A stretch of DNA of 64,000 bases from Rhyacichthys aspro. Lineage: Eukaryota; Chordata; Actinopteri; Gobiiformes; Rhyacichthyidae. Where the stretch lies: positions 7,953,773 through 8,017,772 of the forward strand of contig CM072160.1 of assembly GCA_036850595.1 (NCBI GenBank), given 5' to 3'. This document shows positions 1 through 11,700 of the stretch, piece by piece (position 1 is the first letter of the stretch; each line of letters begins with the position of its first letter). A model generated the notes under the pieces. It was not told the origin of the DNA and ran no database searches. It saw only the letters and a program-made list of their open reading frames with translations. The position numbers and the translations under genes were made by a program.

Positions 1-323
1 GTAGTAAAAGTTTTTCATCTGCAGTGTATGCAGAGTGAAAATGGACAGTACTCGTGTAACACTGCGACTGCTGAGTTTAACCACCAGGGGCCAGCCTCAA
101 ACCTTTAATCTGATCAGTGTGGCTGAACTCTCAATAGACTTTTAAATTATGGTTCTGGTTCATATTTAGATTTACGATTTATTCTGCAGTACCACAAAAA
201 TAAGTAAAATGTCACCTTTAGATTCATGGTTAAAATTGTTTTTTGGAGAATTTCTTTTTCTATCATTTAAATCTAAGTAAATCAGCAAATTGACAATGCA
301 ATAGACGTTTGATGTAGTCTTAC

Positions 324-606
324 TTGAAGTCTGAATTGGAGGCCATGAGTCTCGTCATGTAGCCCAGCAGGATTCCTCCGGTCACTCCAGATGTGCTGTA
401 GCTCTGATCGGGACTTCCCATTATGCCGTTCACCACCAAAATATCAATGGGAACTGCTCCATTTTCTACCAAATCAAACCCAGAATCATTATCATTAGTG
501 GCAGCATTTTAACAGGAACAAAGATAAAAGTATTCTCTTGTAGCTTACGTTCAGTCAGAATCCCGGGGAGCAGCAGCAGCAGAACGACTACGGGAGACAC
601 AGCCAT
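324..606 (-). CDS. Unrecognised small secreted protein, first two exons
   Basis: Exon 1 (549-606) encodes a signal peptide beginning MAVSPVVVLLLLLPGILTE and ends at a GTAAGC donor. Exon 2 (324-465) follows a TAG acceptor in phase and encodes about 48 residues including NGAVPIDILVVNGIMGSP and GGILLGYMTRLMASNSDF, ending at a GTAAGA donor. A TATA-like AATAAAAAGG lies about 30 bp upstream of the ATG, so the 5' leader would be very short. I do not recognise the family. The next exon is unresolved: a possible acceptor near 275 would add two codons and a stop, giving a peptide of about 70 residues, but the gene could equally continue beyond the left edge. The signal peptide and matching splice phases are seen; secretion is inferred. 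Confidence 0.55.
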
Positions 607-631
607 GTTGTCATTGTGAACACTCGCCACA

Positions 632-648
632 CAACCTTTTTATTCTCT
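632..648 (-). promoter_or_regulatory. TATA-like box of the left-edge secreted gene
   Basis: Reading the minus strand, AATAAAAAGG sits about 30 bases before the predicted ATG at 606. Its position suits a core promoter with a very short leader. It is inferred from motif and spacing only. Confidence 0.3.
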
Positions 649-1859
649 CACTGTTTACATAAGCCCTATTGACATTGGTATTAGTAATTTGATTGTGTTC
701 ATTTTACTGTTAGTTACACAACCTTAGCTTTTGATAATGTTAAATAACAGACTGATAAGTCTAGGGTTGGATAAATTGTGAGCACCACTAAAATGCATTG
801 AACTTAGGATGTACAGTAATTCCTTATTACCAGCAATAATCATTTCAATTCAGTGAACCATGAGGATTTTAGTGGCCTCAATGTGCAGTCTTGTCACATT
901 TAGCGTTTCATTAGAAATTATAATTGTGCAGTCCTTGAGTTAAATTGACCATTAGTATTTATAGTTTTGTGGGAGTGTTGTAGTCAAGTCACAAATTTTC
1001 GAGTCCAAGTCCAAGTCACGAGACCAGTCCATCCAGGTTGGGTTTGAGAAAAGTTCCAGGATTAATTTTGCCAGAATACAATCCTGGATATTCAAATAAA
1101 ACTAAATTATTAACACGATGTGATCACTTAAATTTCAACTATAGTGTGAGGGGAGTGTCTCTGGAGATGTTAATGATGCAAAACAGGTGGTGAGCCGAGT
1201 GAGTCCAAGTCAAACTTTTTATAATGGCACATTTATCATATTACACACAGAGAAAGTGGACACTTATAGTAAAGTACGACTCTGCAGGAGGCACAGTGTT
1301 TTATCTTTTAACAGAGCTGTGGTCTGAGCCAAGTTTAAGTGTGGTTTTCATAATCGCTGTCACTGAAGGAAACAGACTTTCTTTTATTGTGATTTGAGGT
1401 CATTTTGGGGTTTTGGAAATACAAACCCAGTGTGTCATTGTGCAGCTTGTGTTGTTTGATAAGATTGTGTCCTTAAGGTGCAGTTCTGTTGACTTAACAA
1501 AGGAACACTGATGGGGCTCAAGCCAACACATATATCATAATTGAAAAAGCAGAACACTGTGACCTGCACCAATGGCCGGGCATCAAACAACATTTTCATC
1601 ATGACCTGCTGTTGTAATTTATGATTTATTTGAACATGTTACAGTAGATTATAATATTAAATGCACTTTACATTCCCCTCATAATAGCTGTTTTAAACTT
1701 GAAATGTATCACTCCAACATCCAAGGAGCTTCTTCTGTTTTCACTGAGTGGTCAGTCCACAGTGCTCTGGATGGGCAGGCAACGAAACCCCCTTAAGCTC
1801 ATTATTATATGACATGCTTCTTAGAGATGGGGATGCAACTGAATGTACCCATTAGGCGC

Positions 1860-2150
1860 AGAGGGTTTGTTTTTTTTCACCTCTCCAACCGCACACCCAC
1901 TCTTAAACCCCCTCCCGGTTTATGTGCCAAGCCCCGGTCCGGCCCGTGCTCCTGGTACTCTGAACACATCAGAGGGCCAAGCCTAGACCTGTGCCCCACA
2001 TCCAGGCCCAGGTTCGAGCCCCTGGTTCTATACACGCACACGTAAAACTGTGCCCTTGGTACTCCGTGACAGAACTTAGAGCAGGAGCCACTCCCCGGCG
2101 TATAGCCCACAACACCCGCTCCTTCACCCAAGCTTAATTAAGCTTGGATA
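1860..2150. repeat. GC-rich anomalous block ending in a 20-bp palindrome
   Basis: A stretch of about 270 bases is much richer in G and C than the AT-rich DNA around it and contains loosely repeated phrases such as GGTACTC with CACA or GTGAC following. It ends in the perfect palindrome at 2128-2147. Open frames exist on both strands but show no recognisable protein or splice signals. It is probably a decayed dispersed repeat; I cannot name the family. Confidence 0.3.
2128..2147. repeat. 20-bp perfect palindrome
   Basis: CCAAGCTTAATTAAGCTTGG equals its own reverse complement over all 20 bases; the symmetry stops at both flanks. It could be the joined ends of an inverted repeat or a chance hairpin. 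No function is assigned. Confidence 0.85.
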
Positions 2151-2679
2151 AACAACCTCTTGAAATTAATTTTATTTTTACACTACCATATGGTAAATGA
2201 CACTATTGTAAATTAATGTTTGTACCAAAAGATTTTTTGTTTTTACTTTCAAATGTCATATACAACTCATTTATTTGACCAATTTTAGCAGAACTGTCCA
2301 CAAAAGCAAATGTGTGTGAGAGCTTTTTAATGCTGGTTGAGAGTTTGGTGTTTATATTACTCTGTTATATTCAAGCAAACTAAGACTGAAAAAAGGGACG
2401 ACTGGAATTTCTGAAATTCTGTTGTAAGTCAAAATGGCTGATTTGTTTGTTGTAAATAAAGGTAATGTAATGAATTGCTACCAGTAATGAAGAAGTTGTA
2501 TTGTTGCAAATATCTTTCTTTCTTGGCCCGAACAAACCCTAGGACTTGTGGCGGTTATTTTTCTGTCTAAACTGGTTTATAGTGACACCTTTTAAAATGT
2601 GTTGTACAAAGAAAAAAGCTATTTCTCTATGGACACCTTTAATCAGGAACAGTGTGCAGCATTACCTAACTCAACACAC

Positions 2680-2972
2680 GGGGCGCAGTGGCTCAGGTGG
2701 TAGAGCAGGGCGGTGTGATTCCTGCTCCCTTCTATTCATACTGTCGTTGTGTCCTTGGGCAAGACCCTTCACCCGCCTTCCCTCCATGAATGTGTGTGAT
2801 TGTAGAGGTGAGTTTGGTGGTGGTTGGAGAAGGTTGTGAGCGCCTGGTGTAGGGCAACCCGCCTCTCCCTCTGTCCCAGGTGTGAATGGGGTGAATGGAA
2901 GCATGATATAAAGTGCTTTGGGTGCCTGAGAAGGGCATGAAAAGTGCTTTATAAATGCACGCCATGCCACAC
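2680..2972 (+). mobile_element. tRNA-derived SINE
   Basis: The 5' end, GGGGCGCAGTGGCTCAGG, followed by TGGTAGAGC, matches the A-box half of a tRNA gene as found in vertebrate SINE heads. A body of about 200 bases follows, and the tail has two related AAAGTGCTTT phrases (about 2919 and 2941) leading into TATAAATGCA, a 3' pattern common in fish SINEs. The B box is degraded. No convincing target-site duplication is visible. Frames through this stretch are not genes. Confidence 0.75.
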
Positions 2973-3199
2973 AAAAATAAAAGAGTCTTTCTGGACACTA
3001 ACAGCGACACCAAAAGAGCTCCTTGGATCTGAGGAGTGGACAGTTTATGGATCTTAGACTGTCTCCCAGTGGACTGAAGGCGGCATTGCATCATGAAATT
3101 TTATTTTTATTTTTTCTGGTTTCACAATGTTTCTTGAAACTGCTGCAACACATTATACATTTGCCAGAAATACTTAATTTTTTCAGACAAAAATAATTT

Positions 3200-3252
3200 C
3201 AACAAGACATTTAAAAACAACAAGACATTTAAAAACAACAAGACATTTAAAA
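3200..3252. repeat. 18-bp tandem repeat, three copies
   Basis: Three nearly perfect head-to-tail copies of CAACAAGACATTTAAAAA. It is a short minisatellite in intergenic DNA with no gene nearby. Confidence 0.85.
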
Positions 3253-5090
3253 GGGGCATCTGTAAAGTCAGCGTTAAAATGAGACTCTGACGCAGCGGGA
3301 CGTCCCAGGTATAAAACGGCTTTATGGTGAATAAGATGAATTCAACACATCCTCATTTGTCCCTAAGGTATCGGACTGACTCCAGACATAGAATTTTACT
3401 GGTATACGGACAGACTGTCACACAGATATATGTACAGCATATACCTATAGATGAGATGTAAATTAAATAAACAATAAATATTTATAGTTTATAAATTAAT
3501 TTTGGTGATTCAAAATCAAAACAATACTGCTGAATAGATTGAATATGTGGTATAATATATGTGGTTCAAGCATATTTTGAAATAATAATAATGATTTCGC
3601 AATTTGTTCATCATTTTTGGCGAGAAAAAAATGACCTGAAACGGAAAAGACATTTAAGACTATAAAGGGTCTTTAGAAATACAAACTCACTTAATGCCTT
3701 GCCCAAAAGGAGTGGCAGTGACATTTTCCAGGATTGAAGTCTGAAAGTTTTTAGTCACAATAGACTAAATATCCATTTGCAAACAAACTCTGACGTGACG
3801 ATGGGTGTGAAGTACAGTAGTGGAGCCCCATCATTGTCTGACTCCAGGTGTGTTCAGAGAGATTTCATCCCCTCTGGCTAAAGTTAAGGGACAGAGCTAC
3901 AATTGTACAGAGGAGGCCAGACGCAGAGGGTGAACAAGGAAGGGGGGGTGTTTGTACATTGTATGGGCCAGTGTGTACTATTGTTCAAGTCTAAACCTGT
4001 CCCACTCACGTTCTGCCGTCGATTCAGCCTCACAGATATGCAGTATCAGCTGACGAGTCTTGGCCTGTCGCCATGTGCCACACGCCCAAAGACTGTCAGG
4101 AATTCAGCAAAAGAACAGAGAGGAAACATCAACATGACATACGACAACATTTACTATCTGAGACCTGCCGTGGTAAAAATGGAAATGAAAGCCAGTTAAA
4201 AAGGCAAGTTTTCATTCCAGGTCATTAATATCTACTGTAAATATGTCAACAGCGAAGCCAAGATCACTATCAGCTCATTCACAGTAGCTCTAAAATTAAT
4301 GGCACTGTTTTTTCGTGAATGTAACACACCCTCTCAAATAAATGAATGAATGGAAGTGAAATGAACCTCCCATTTGAACTGGGCTGGCGTTGATGGGACC
4401 TGAGCATTGGAGTAGCTCATGACTTCATACAGCCGTACAAAGTGATTTCACAAGCTGCTCAGGGTGGCACTTCTTCTTCTTCTGTTAATGTATCTGTCAA
4501 GAAGACTTACACTACACTACGTATACTACTTTTTGAGAGAACTATTCTGTGGACATCACTGTCATGGTGGATGTGAAGAGCTGTAAATTAGAGAATATTA
4601 GAGAGAGCGACTGCACCATGCGACATTATTACAGACCAAAATCGTCACATGTCACAACTAAAAATACTGAACAACAAAAGAGTCTAAATAATAATAAGAG
4701 AAGTTAGACTGGACCATCCAGTACAGTTCAAGTCCAGTGCAAGAGATGCAGCCTTTATAACAAAATGTTGCCACTTGCTCAAAAATGTTGAAATGTTGCT
4801 GAAACAGTTATAAATATCTACTTTTGTAAACCTTTTTGCAATTTTGTTTCGCATTAAGTGTAATATTACCGTTCAGAGGACTCAGCTGAACGCCTTCATG
4901 AGCTGTGGGTTGTTAGTGTTAACCTCTCCACCAAAGAGGAGCTCCATGTTAGTGTAAGTGAAGCTGGTAGAATTAAGCGTAAAGCCCACACTGAAGCAGC
5001 ACAAAAGTGAGTTACATAAACATAAGCCTCCACCTGTCAACACTGATCAAGATACGAACTTCAGAAAACCTCTTTTACGTTTCTTCCAAA
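3253..5090. other. Intergenic, nothing recognised
   Basis: AT-rich sequence between the repeats and the proposed abcg4 promoter. Short frames at 3903-4199 and 4958-5242 have no family resemblance, no exon context and no supporting splice pattern. Confidence 0.5.
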
Positions 5091-5290
5091 AACACGTGAC
5101 CCGGTCTGACAGCGCCACAGTGTCCGTCCCTCATTCATGTCCGTGCGTCCGCGGGGCCCCTCCCTCTCTCGGCTCCGGCTCAACGCGATGCTGTAGATGC
5201 GGCACTGACTGGGCTCACACTGGGAGGATAACTACATCCTGACATCCACCGAGGAGCACGGACACGACCAAACCTCACAGCAGACGATGT
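5091..5290 (+). promoter_or_regulatory. abcg4: Probable promoter and non-coding first exon of abcg4
   Basis: This is the only CpG-rich patch upstream of abcg4. It holds an E-box CACGTGAC at 5093-5100 and ends at a good splice donor (GACGAT followed by GTAAGC, cut about 5289). The first coding exon begins at an acceptor at 8760/8761 only nine bases before the ATG, so an upstream non-coding exon is required, and this patch is the best candidate. No transcript evidence is available here. Confidence 0.4.
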
Positions 5291-8200
5291 AAGCACTTCT
5301 TTGGCTTTGTTTTTTTCTACTTTAACATTATCTTGACAAGTCCTCTCTGTCTGACATGACTCATCTTGTGTATTTCTTTCGCCGTCCAGACTGTCCCCTG
5401 TCCTCTCTTAGTGGCCCACCGCCCAGAGCACGGTCCATACCACTTTAAATGTTGAAAAGGGACACTTTATCAACCGGATGGATTCAAATACATCACTTAA
5501 TCCAAGTGCAATGTTTATTCAAGAGAAGGTGTACGTTTTTGACGCTATTTACTCCAAACAGTGTGTGACAATTTACTAACAACAAAGGCGGAGAAGTGTG
5601 TCTGTTCTTTGATTAGAAATGTAACACTGTACAAAAACAATCTGTCAGAGGTAAACCCCAGTAGAAACGGAACAGTCTGCTTTCCAGTAACTCATAAAGA
5701 AAGAAGAGTGCGTTTTGAATGACTTACAGTCACAACAATAGATACATTTAACAAAACAACTTAAAAATGAAAGACACGAAAACCTGAAGACATTAAAGTA
5801 TGAGATCATGTTTGAAAATTAGAAATGTGCCTTATGGGAGTTGTGCCATTTAAAGAAAAACTCTGACATTCACTTTGAAGTAAAACAGAATTAAGTGTTG
5901 CTGTGATCTTGATACTGTACATCATGGGGCCCCCAGGCACAGGTACTTGATAAAAAGGGCCCCAGCACATTTGTATGTACACCATAGATGTATTTTTTTA
6001 CTCTTCCTTCTGTGATTTTTCCCCATTTTAGCCAGTGTTGCACATAGCCCCATTTAATCCTTTTTTTTCTACGTTTTTTTTTTTGTTTTTGTTTTTTTTA
6101 CATGACCATTAATAACGCAGTTCTTCCAAGATTAACTATTTTGGTCCAAACACCACCAAGAACTCAACAAGTAATCAGCTATTGTTATTTCCCCTCAATT
6201 TTCCAGCTTGTGTTACTAAGTTAAAGGTGCTGCCATAGCTTCTGAGCCGCTGTTGCTCAGGAATGTGTGTGTGCCTTCAGGTTTCTCTCTGTGTCACAGC
6301 TCTCAGTGACTTAGCACCGGGTCTTGTGAAGTCACGGGAGACCAGCACTGCTAACCCACTTCCCTGGGTCTGATCTTAATATCCTTTTGTCGAGTCTTAT
6401 GTAACGACCGCCGGCTTTACCACGAGGCCTGGAAACAGTCACACTCTCTCAACAGTCAATGGCAGGTTAAGGATGCTGTAGCCTGATTTGTCTTCTACCA
6501 TAATTTTGATAATTTAAGAGGTTTGACTTGACTTAGTTTTGTTAGCTAAAAATGAGAAGAGAACACAACTCACTCTTGCTGGATTCTTTTTATATATTTA
6601 ATAAAACTTGTGAAAAATGACTTATTTTGTGTCAAAGGGAACCAAATCTTCTAGGAGCTCTGATATCCCATAAGCTTCCATATCATCCCCTGATCCCTTT
6701 GTCCATTGCTCTTTACAGGCTTCTCCATAAAGTTGGGCTCTGACAGGTGTTGGTTCATGTGAGTCATCTTTTGCATTTTAAAAGTACTCATTGACACTAC
6801 CTGCATCAGGAACAAAGAAGAAATGCATCTGCGTCCTCATCTACGCTGTCTTTTGCAGACTTTTATTTGAACAATTATCAAGTTAATCAAGGCAAATAGG
6901 GCAAGTTGCAACTTTTTATCTTCTCTTTGATCTGTCCATTTAGCTGTAAATGTATTGTACGAGTCTAATGGGTTTTTAATTAAGCTGCATTGGGACATTA
7001 AGTCTCAGAGTCAGGTAAAAGTGTGGTTAATCTGAAGCGGTATGATCCCAGGTCATTGAGTTCTCTGCTTCTCCTCGTTTGCCTCATTGGACTGTCCTCC
7101 TCGACCAAAGCCCAGACTGGTGCAGGTAGACTCGTGACATGTTGCCATACATGCATGGCTCTTTATTCATTTCTTCTGACATGCCTCTGACATCTAGACA
7201 GCAGTTCTCAGATCTCTCCCCGGCTGCTGTCAGGGAAATGTATCTGCATGGATGTGTGATCTGCGGCCTGTGAAAGAGCCATCGATTCCCATGCATTAGT
7301 TTGACTTTTTTTCTTCTTCTTCTTCTTAGTAGTGTATCTGAGTTTGCAGATTTTTTCCCAAGCTGGTAACTCCAGACCCCTTCTGCTTCAACAGATCAAG
7401 GCTGGAAAAGAAAGCTGATTTTAATCCTAAAGGGGATTAAGACTCATGGGAGCTTAAATGAGACTCCTGTTTGAAAAAGGACAAATTACTGTACCACCTC
7501 AGACTTGGGAACCATTTTACAGTGGTCTCCATCGAACAAAGTAGATTAGAAGTATCTCCGTTTCCATCATCATTAAAAGTCTCACCGTCACAAGGAGGCT
7601 GCATGCTTCTGCTTGTTAGGGTCCTGCTAGGACAGTTGAAATGAATTTTGTCTGAACTTATTCATGCCACAGCAATCTTACATGAAGGTTAAGAGTCATG
7701 ATGCTCTGTCGTCATCTCCACTTCAAGTTCAAATACCAACAAAAGCACGGTCATGGGTGGACTGCATTACGTAACTCTAATCAATGACAAAAGTGCATCC
7801 TACCTTTGTATAAGTGATTGGGTTTTCTGATGATTGTAGGGTACCATCATCTGTCATGTCTAGAAGCAACAACTCTAAATCGTAGCCTTTGATGTGGCTT
7901 AAATAAAACAAAAAATGAATATCCAATCAAACAAAAGCTAATGCACTGTCAAAGCAGAGAGTAAACAGTTTAATAGTAGTTAGTGCTAAACAGGAAAGTC
8001 TGAAGTGAGTGAACAGCACAGAGTGTAACCTTTTATCCAGCTGTTAATGCTGAGGAACCAATACAAAATAGCCTTGGTCTTTATCAGTGATAAGTGACAT
8101 TGAGTTACATGTGCAGTTACTCACCACTCTTTGCATCATCAGCATTATCCATAGGATCTACAGCCTGTGCCTTCAGTGAGTTCTGTAGTCACTCAATCTA

Positions 8201-8760
8201 CATTATGTTTCTATACAGAAAGTGCAGCCTGGTTTTATTATTGGATCTGCACCTAGAAAGATGTCGTTACTTAGCGATATATATTTAGAGATCCTTTTTA
8301 ACAATAAACGTGATCAACATGCTTTGATTGTGGCAGCAGTGTAATTTAATGCTGATGCCAAATGTGACTAAGATCTGTTTGGAAACATTATTCTCGAACA
8401 GATGCACATTGAAATAGCTTAGTTTTATGTCATTTTAAATCAACATTGACAGCAGCTGCAGGTTCGACACAATAAATCAAATCAACATCATGCGGTATAC
8501 TAACTACTTTCCTACATTTTATCTGCAACATTATCTACATCTACGCATGTGTGAAGCAGTAAAATGTAAAAGCCCGAGGCACTGTTTTTTTTATAAAGAA
8601 TGTAGTATTTTGCCAGTTTTTTTTCTTCTTATAGCAGACTTAATTATTGGAGCTGAACAGACTGAACCACATAGGCTCATCAGCTACACTGGAACCAACC
8701 ATGTCTGAGCGACCTGCCTTTTACCTTGTCTCTATTACCACTACTCCTTATTTTACACAG
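5291..8760 (+). other. Probable first intron of abcg4
   Basis: Between the proposed leader exon and the first coding exon I see no recognisable protein, RNA gene or clear repeat. The stretch around 6200-6470 is more GC-rich than its surroundings and could be a second leader exon or an enhancer; this is a guess. Confidence 0.35.
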
Positions 8761-8769
8761 AGACCTGCT

Positions 8770-11700
8770 ATGGACAATAAAGCTCTAGAGCCGGACTCGG
8801 TGAGCGTCCCGATGGAAGATGGTGTCATATGCAACGGCAGCGGGCAGCACCAGCAGCAGGACACTACCATGATGACACACCTGAAGAAGGTGGAAAATCA
8901 AATCACAGAAGCACAGCGCTTTTGCCACCTTCCCAAACGCTCGGCTGTGGACCTGGAGTTTAATGACCTCTCGTACACCATCCAGGAAGGGCCGTGCTGG
9001 AAGAGGAGAGGTAAGATGTGCCAACACTGCACACTTTGTTCAAGTTCTTCCTTTGAGTTATCATACATTTATGTTTGACATCATGAATAGCAGTGGTTTA
9101 AAAAAAATTAAAACATTAACATCATATAAGGCACATAAGTAAGAAAGGAAGGAATGAGGGTAGAAAGCTCTTTAAAAGTGGTAGTGCATTTTGTAAGCCA
9201 TGAACATATTTAGGCAGTTAAACCCAGCTCTAATATGTGTAACCAATGCACTCAAAAAGCAAAACAAAAACATATTATTGATATTTTGACAGGAGTGGGA
9301 TAAAGAGCTTTTGTGGCACTCTAACCTGCTGCAGCGTATGGATATTAGACTCCCATTGACCATACTTTGTTGTTCAATATAAAATCCATCCTGCTAAATG
9401 TGTCTTTTTCTACTACCTGGCCCAGACTTCTACCCATTCCCATAAATTCAAAGATCTGACATGTTTATTGCAAGTTTCTCCAAAGCCCTGCTCTAGCGGA
9501 GACAGATGAGGTAATTAACAATAAAGGTAAGAAGGTGGCTGAGAGGACAAAGCAGAAGAAAGGTGAAGTAGGGTGAACTCTAGTGCTTCAAGGCTCGTAA
9601 GTGTCAGGAATCATAAATTTACATTCCACCCTGTCGTCAAAGAAAATCACATAAACACTTATATTTTACTTGACACAATGGAAATCAGTGAGGGTTTTAT
9701 GTTACAGCTTTTATCAAAGAGTTTTTTGTTATGTACCTTATATCAATGTCTCCCTCTGCATATCCCTCTGAATATTTACTAAAGATCTCACAGCTATCTG
9801 ATAAAAATTCCAACACAAAACTTAATAACATCAAGGTGCACCGCAGTTCACACAGAGTTAATTATAGCTTTCATGAACAACGATCTTAGCTTTATGGCCA
9901 CTATTTCAGCAACATAGTTTTAGAACATTAGCTGGTAAAATGTATCTATAAAACTTATTGCAGCTACAGTCTGTTTTTATTTAGCTGTAAAAATACTAGT
10001 GTAAGACAAAGTATTGACTAAAACTTGTCTAACATACTGGCCATACTACAATATTGAAAGAGGATGAGCCCATTGGTCCTTTTAAATATGACTTCTTAAC
10101 ATCAGGGGCGCAGGGGACACTGACAACACAAGTTTGTTGAAGACAGTCTTGTCCACTGTGGCTGTGGTTTTATTTCCCATGACACTCACTCTAATGTAAG
10201 AGTTTATAAAGTGTTTATTGGGCCGTTAACATCACAGGCCCATTGTCTAATGTTGTGACCATCGTTTTTCTATTTTCCAGAGATGATAACAGTTCTTGTA
10301 AACAATAAGTAACGTCTCCTGACGTTTGCTGCTTCACAGCTCCATTGTGTGTAGTTTTACTCTTTGTACTGCCCATAGATGTAAATAAATGTTGCAGTAT
10401 CATTTTAGAAGACACAGTTGATGTTATGTTTGAGATGCTTAATGTTTCTGCTGCTGTCTCCAGGTTTTAAAGCCTTACTCAAGTGTCTGTCTGGGAGATT
10501 CTGCAGCCGGGAGCTGATAGGAATTATGGGGCCCTCAGGGGCCGGCAAGTCCACATTAATGAACATTCTGGCTGGATACAGGTAGAAGTGATAAAACACT
10601 TTTTTACAACCCACTACTAAAATGTTTAGTAGCAATAGAGTTATTTTTGTGAAAAGAAGCCAGTTGAGCTGGTAAAACTGTGAATGTGCTTAACATGTTT
10701 TATAAATAATTTTGACCCCTCTATAAATTAAATCTTGTTTTGAAATAGTACTCTTACTTTTAGTTCACTTTTGTCTATCTGCTCAGGGAAACAGGGATGA
10801 AGGGTCAAATATTGGTCAATGGGAAGCCGAGGGACCTGAGGACATTCAGGAAGATGTCCTGCTACATAATGCAAGATGACATGCTGCTGCCACACCTCAC
10901 TGCCCGCGAGGCCATGATGGTGAGACTCACAGAACCTAGACATGCACTTTCAAACACAGTAAAGCTGGCAGAATATTTTTAACTCTGTCTCAACAACACG
11001 GGAGTGTGCTGCAGGAACGGGCTTGTGCCTCTTACTGCTGTCACTCTTAAATACCATCTCCATTACATACTTTAATTATGATTTTCCTCTTATTGCAGGT
11101 TTCAGCTAATTTGAAGTTGGATGAATCAATGGATGTAAAGAAAGAACTGGTGGGGAGATAAATCCTTGTCAAAAGTGTAAATTCACTGTTTATAGATTCT
11201 AAGCAATACCTTTACACATTGCCACAGTATGCAGTTTTTAATAATCTACCTCACACACAGACATAACATTTCTTGTAGGTCAATATTCATGAAATCACAG
11301 TAAAGCTTCATTTGCATTGTGCCTCTCTTTTACTATAATAACTGAGCTCCTTCCACACAATGAAAACATGTTGGTGAAACCGTGTTGTGTGCAGGTGAGT
11401 GAGATTCTGACAGCTCTGGGGCTCCTTGACTGTGCTCACACTCGGACCAGCTCTCTGTCAGGGGGTCAGTGTAAGAGGCTGGCCATCGCCCTGGAGCTGG
11501 TCAACAACCCGCCTGTCATGTTCTTCGATGAGCCCACCAGGTAAGAGTCTTCAAGCTCTGATATCACATGCTCCTGTCTTTTACCTTTTATGAGGTGAAA
11601 TAAAATAATAATTAAATAAGCCAATATACTGTTGTTCTGGGCAGTTCTCATCAAACTACGTCAGGCCTTTGTTGTTATTTACCCATTGTTACCATTTTGT

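Noticed and set aside
1809..2131. Overlapping frames on both strands in the GC-rich block
   Set aside because: Low-complexity composition, no domain, no splice or promoter context.
2546..3094. Open frames on both strands over the SINE
   Set aside because: They follow the SINE sequence, have no family match and no conserved start.
8701..8760. Upstream ATG (8701) as the abcg4 start
   Set aside because: A good acceptor ends at 8760 and the ATG at 8770 aligns with the human start; the extra 23 codons lie in the intron.
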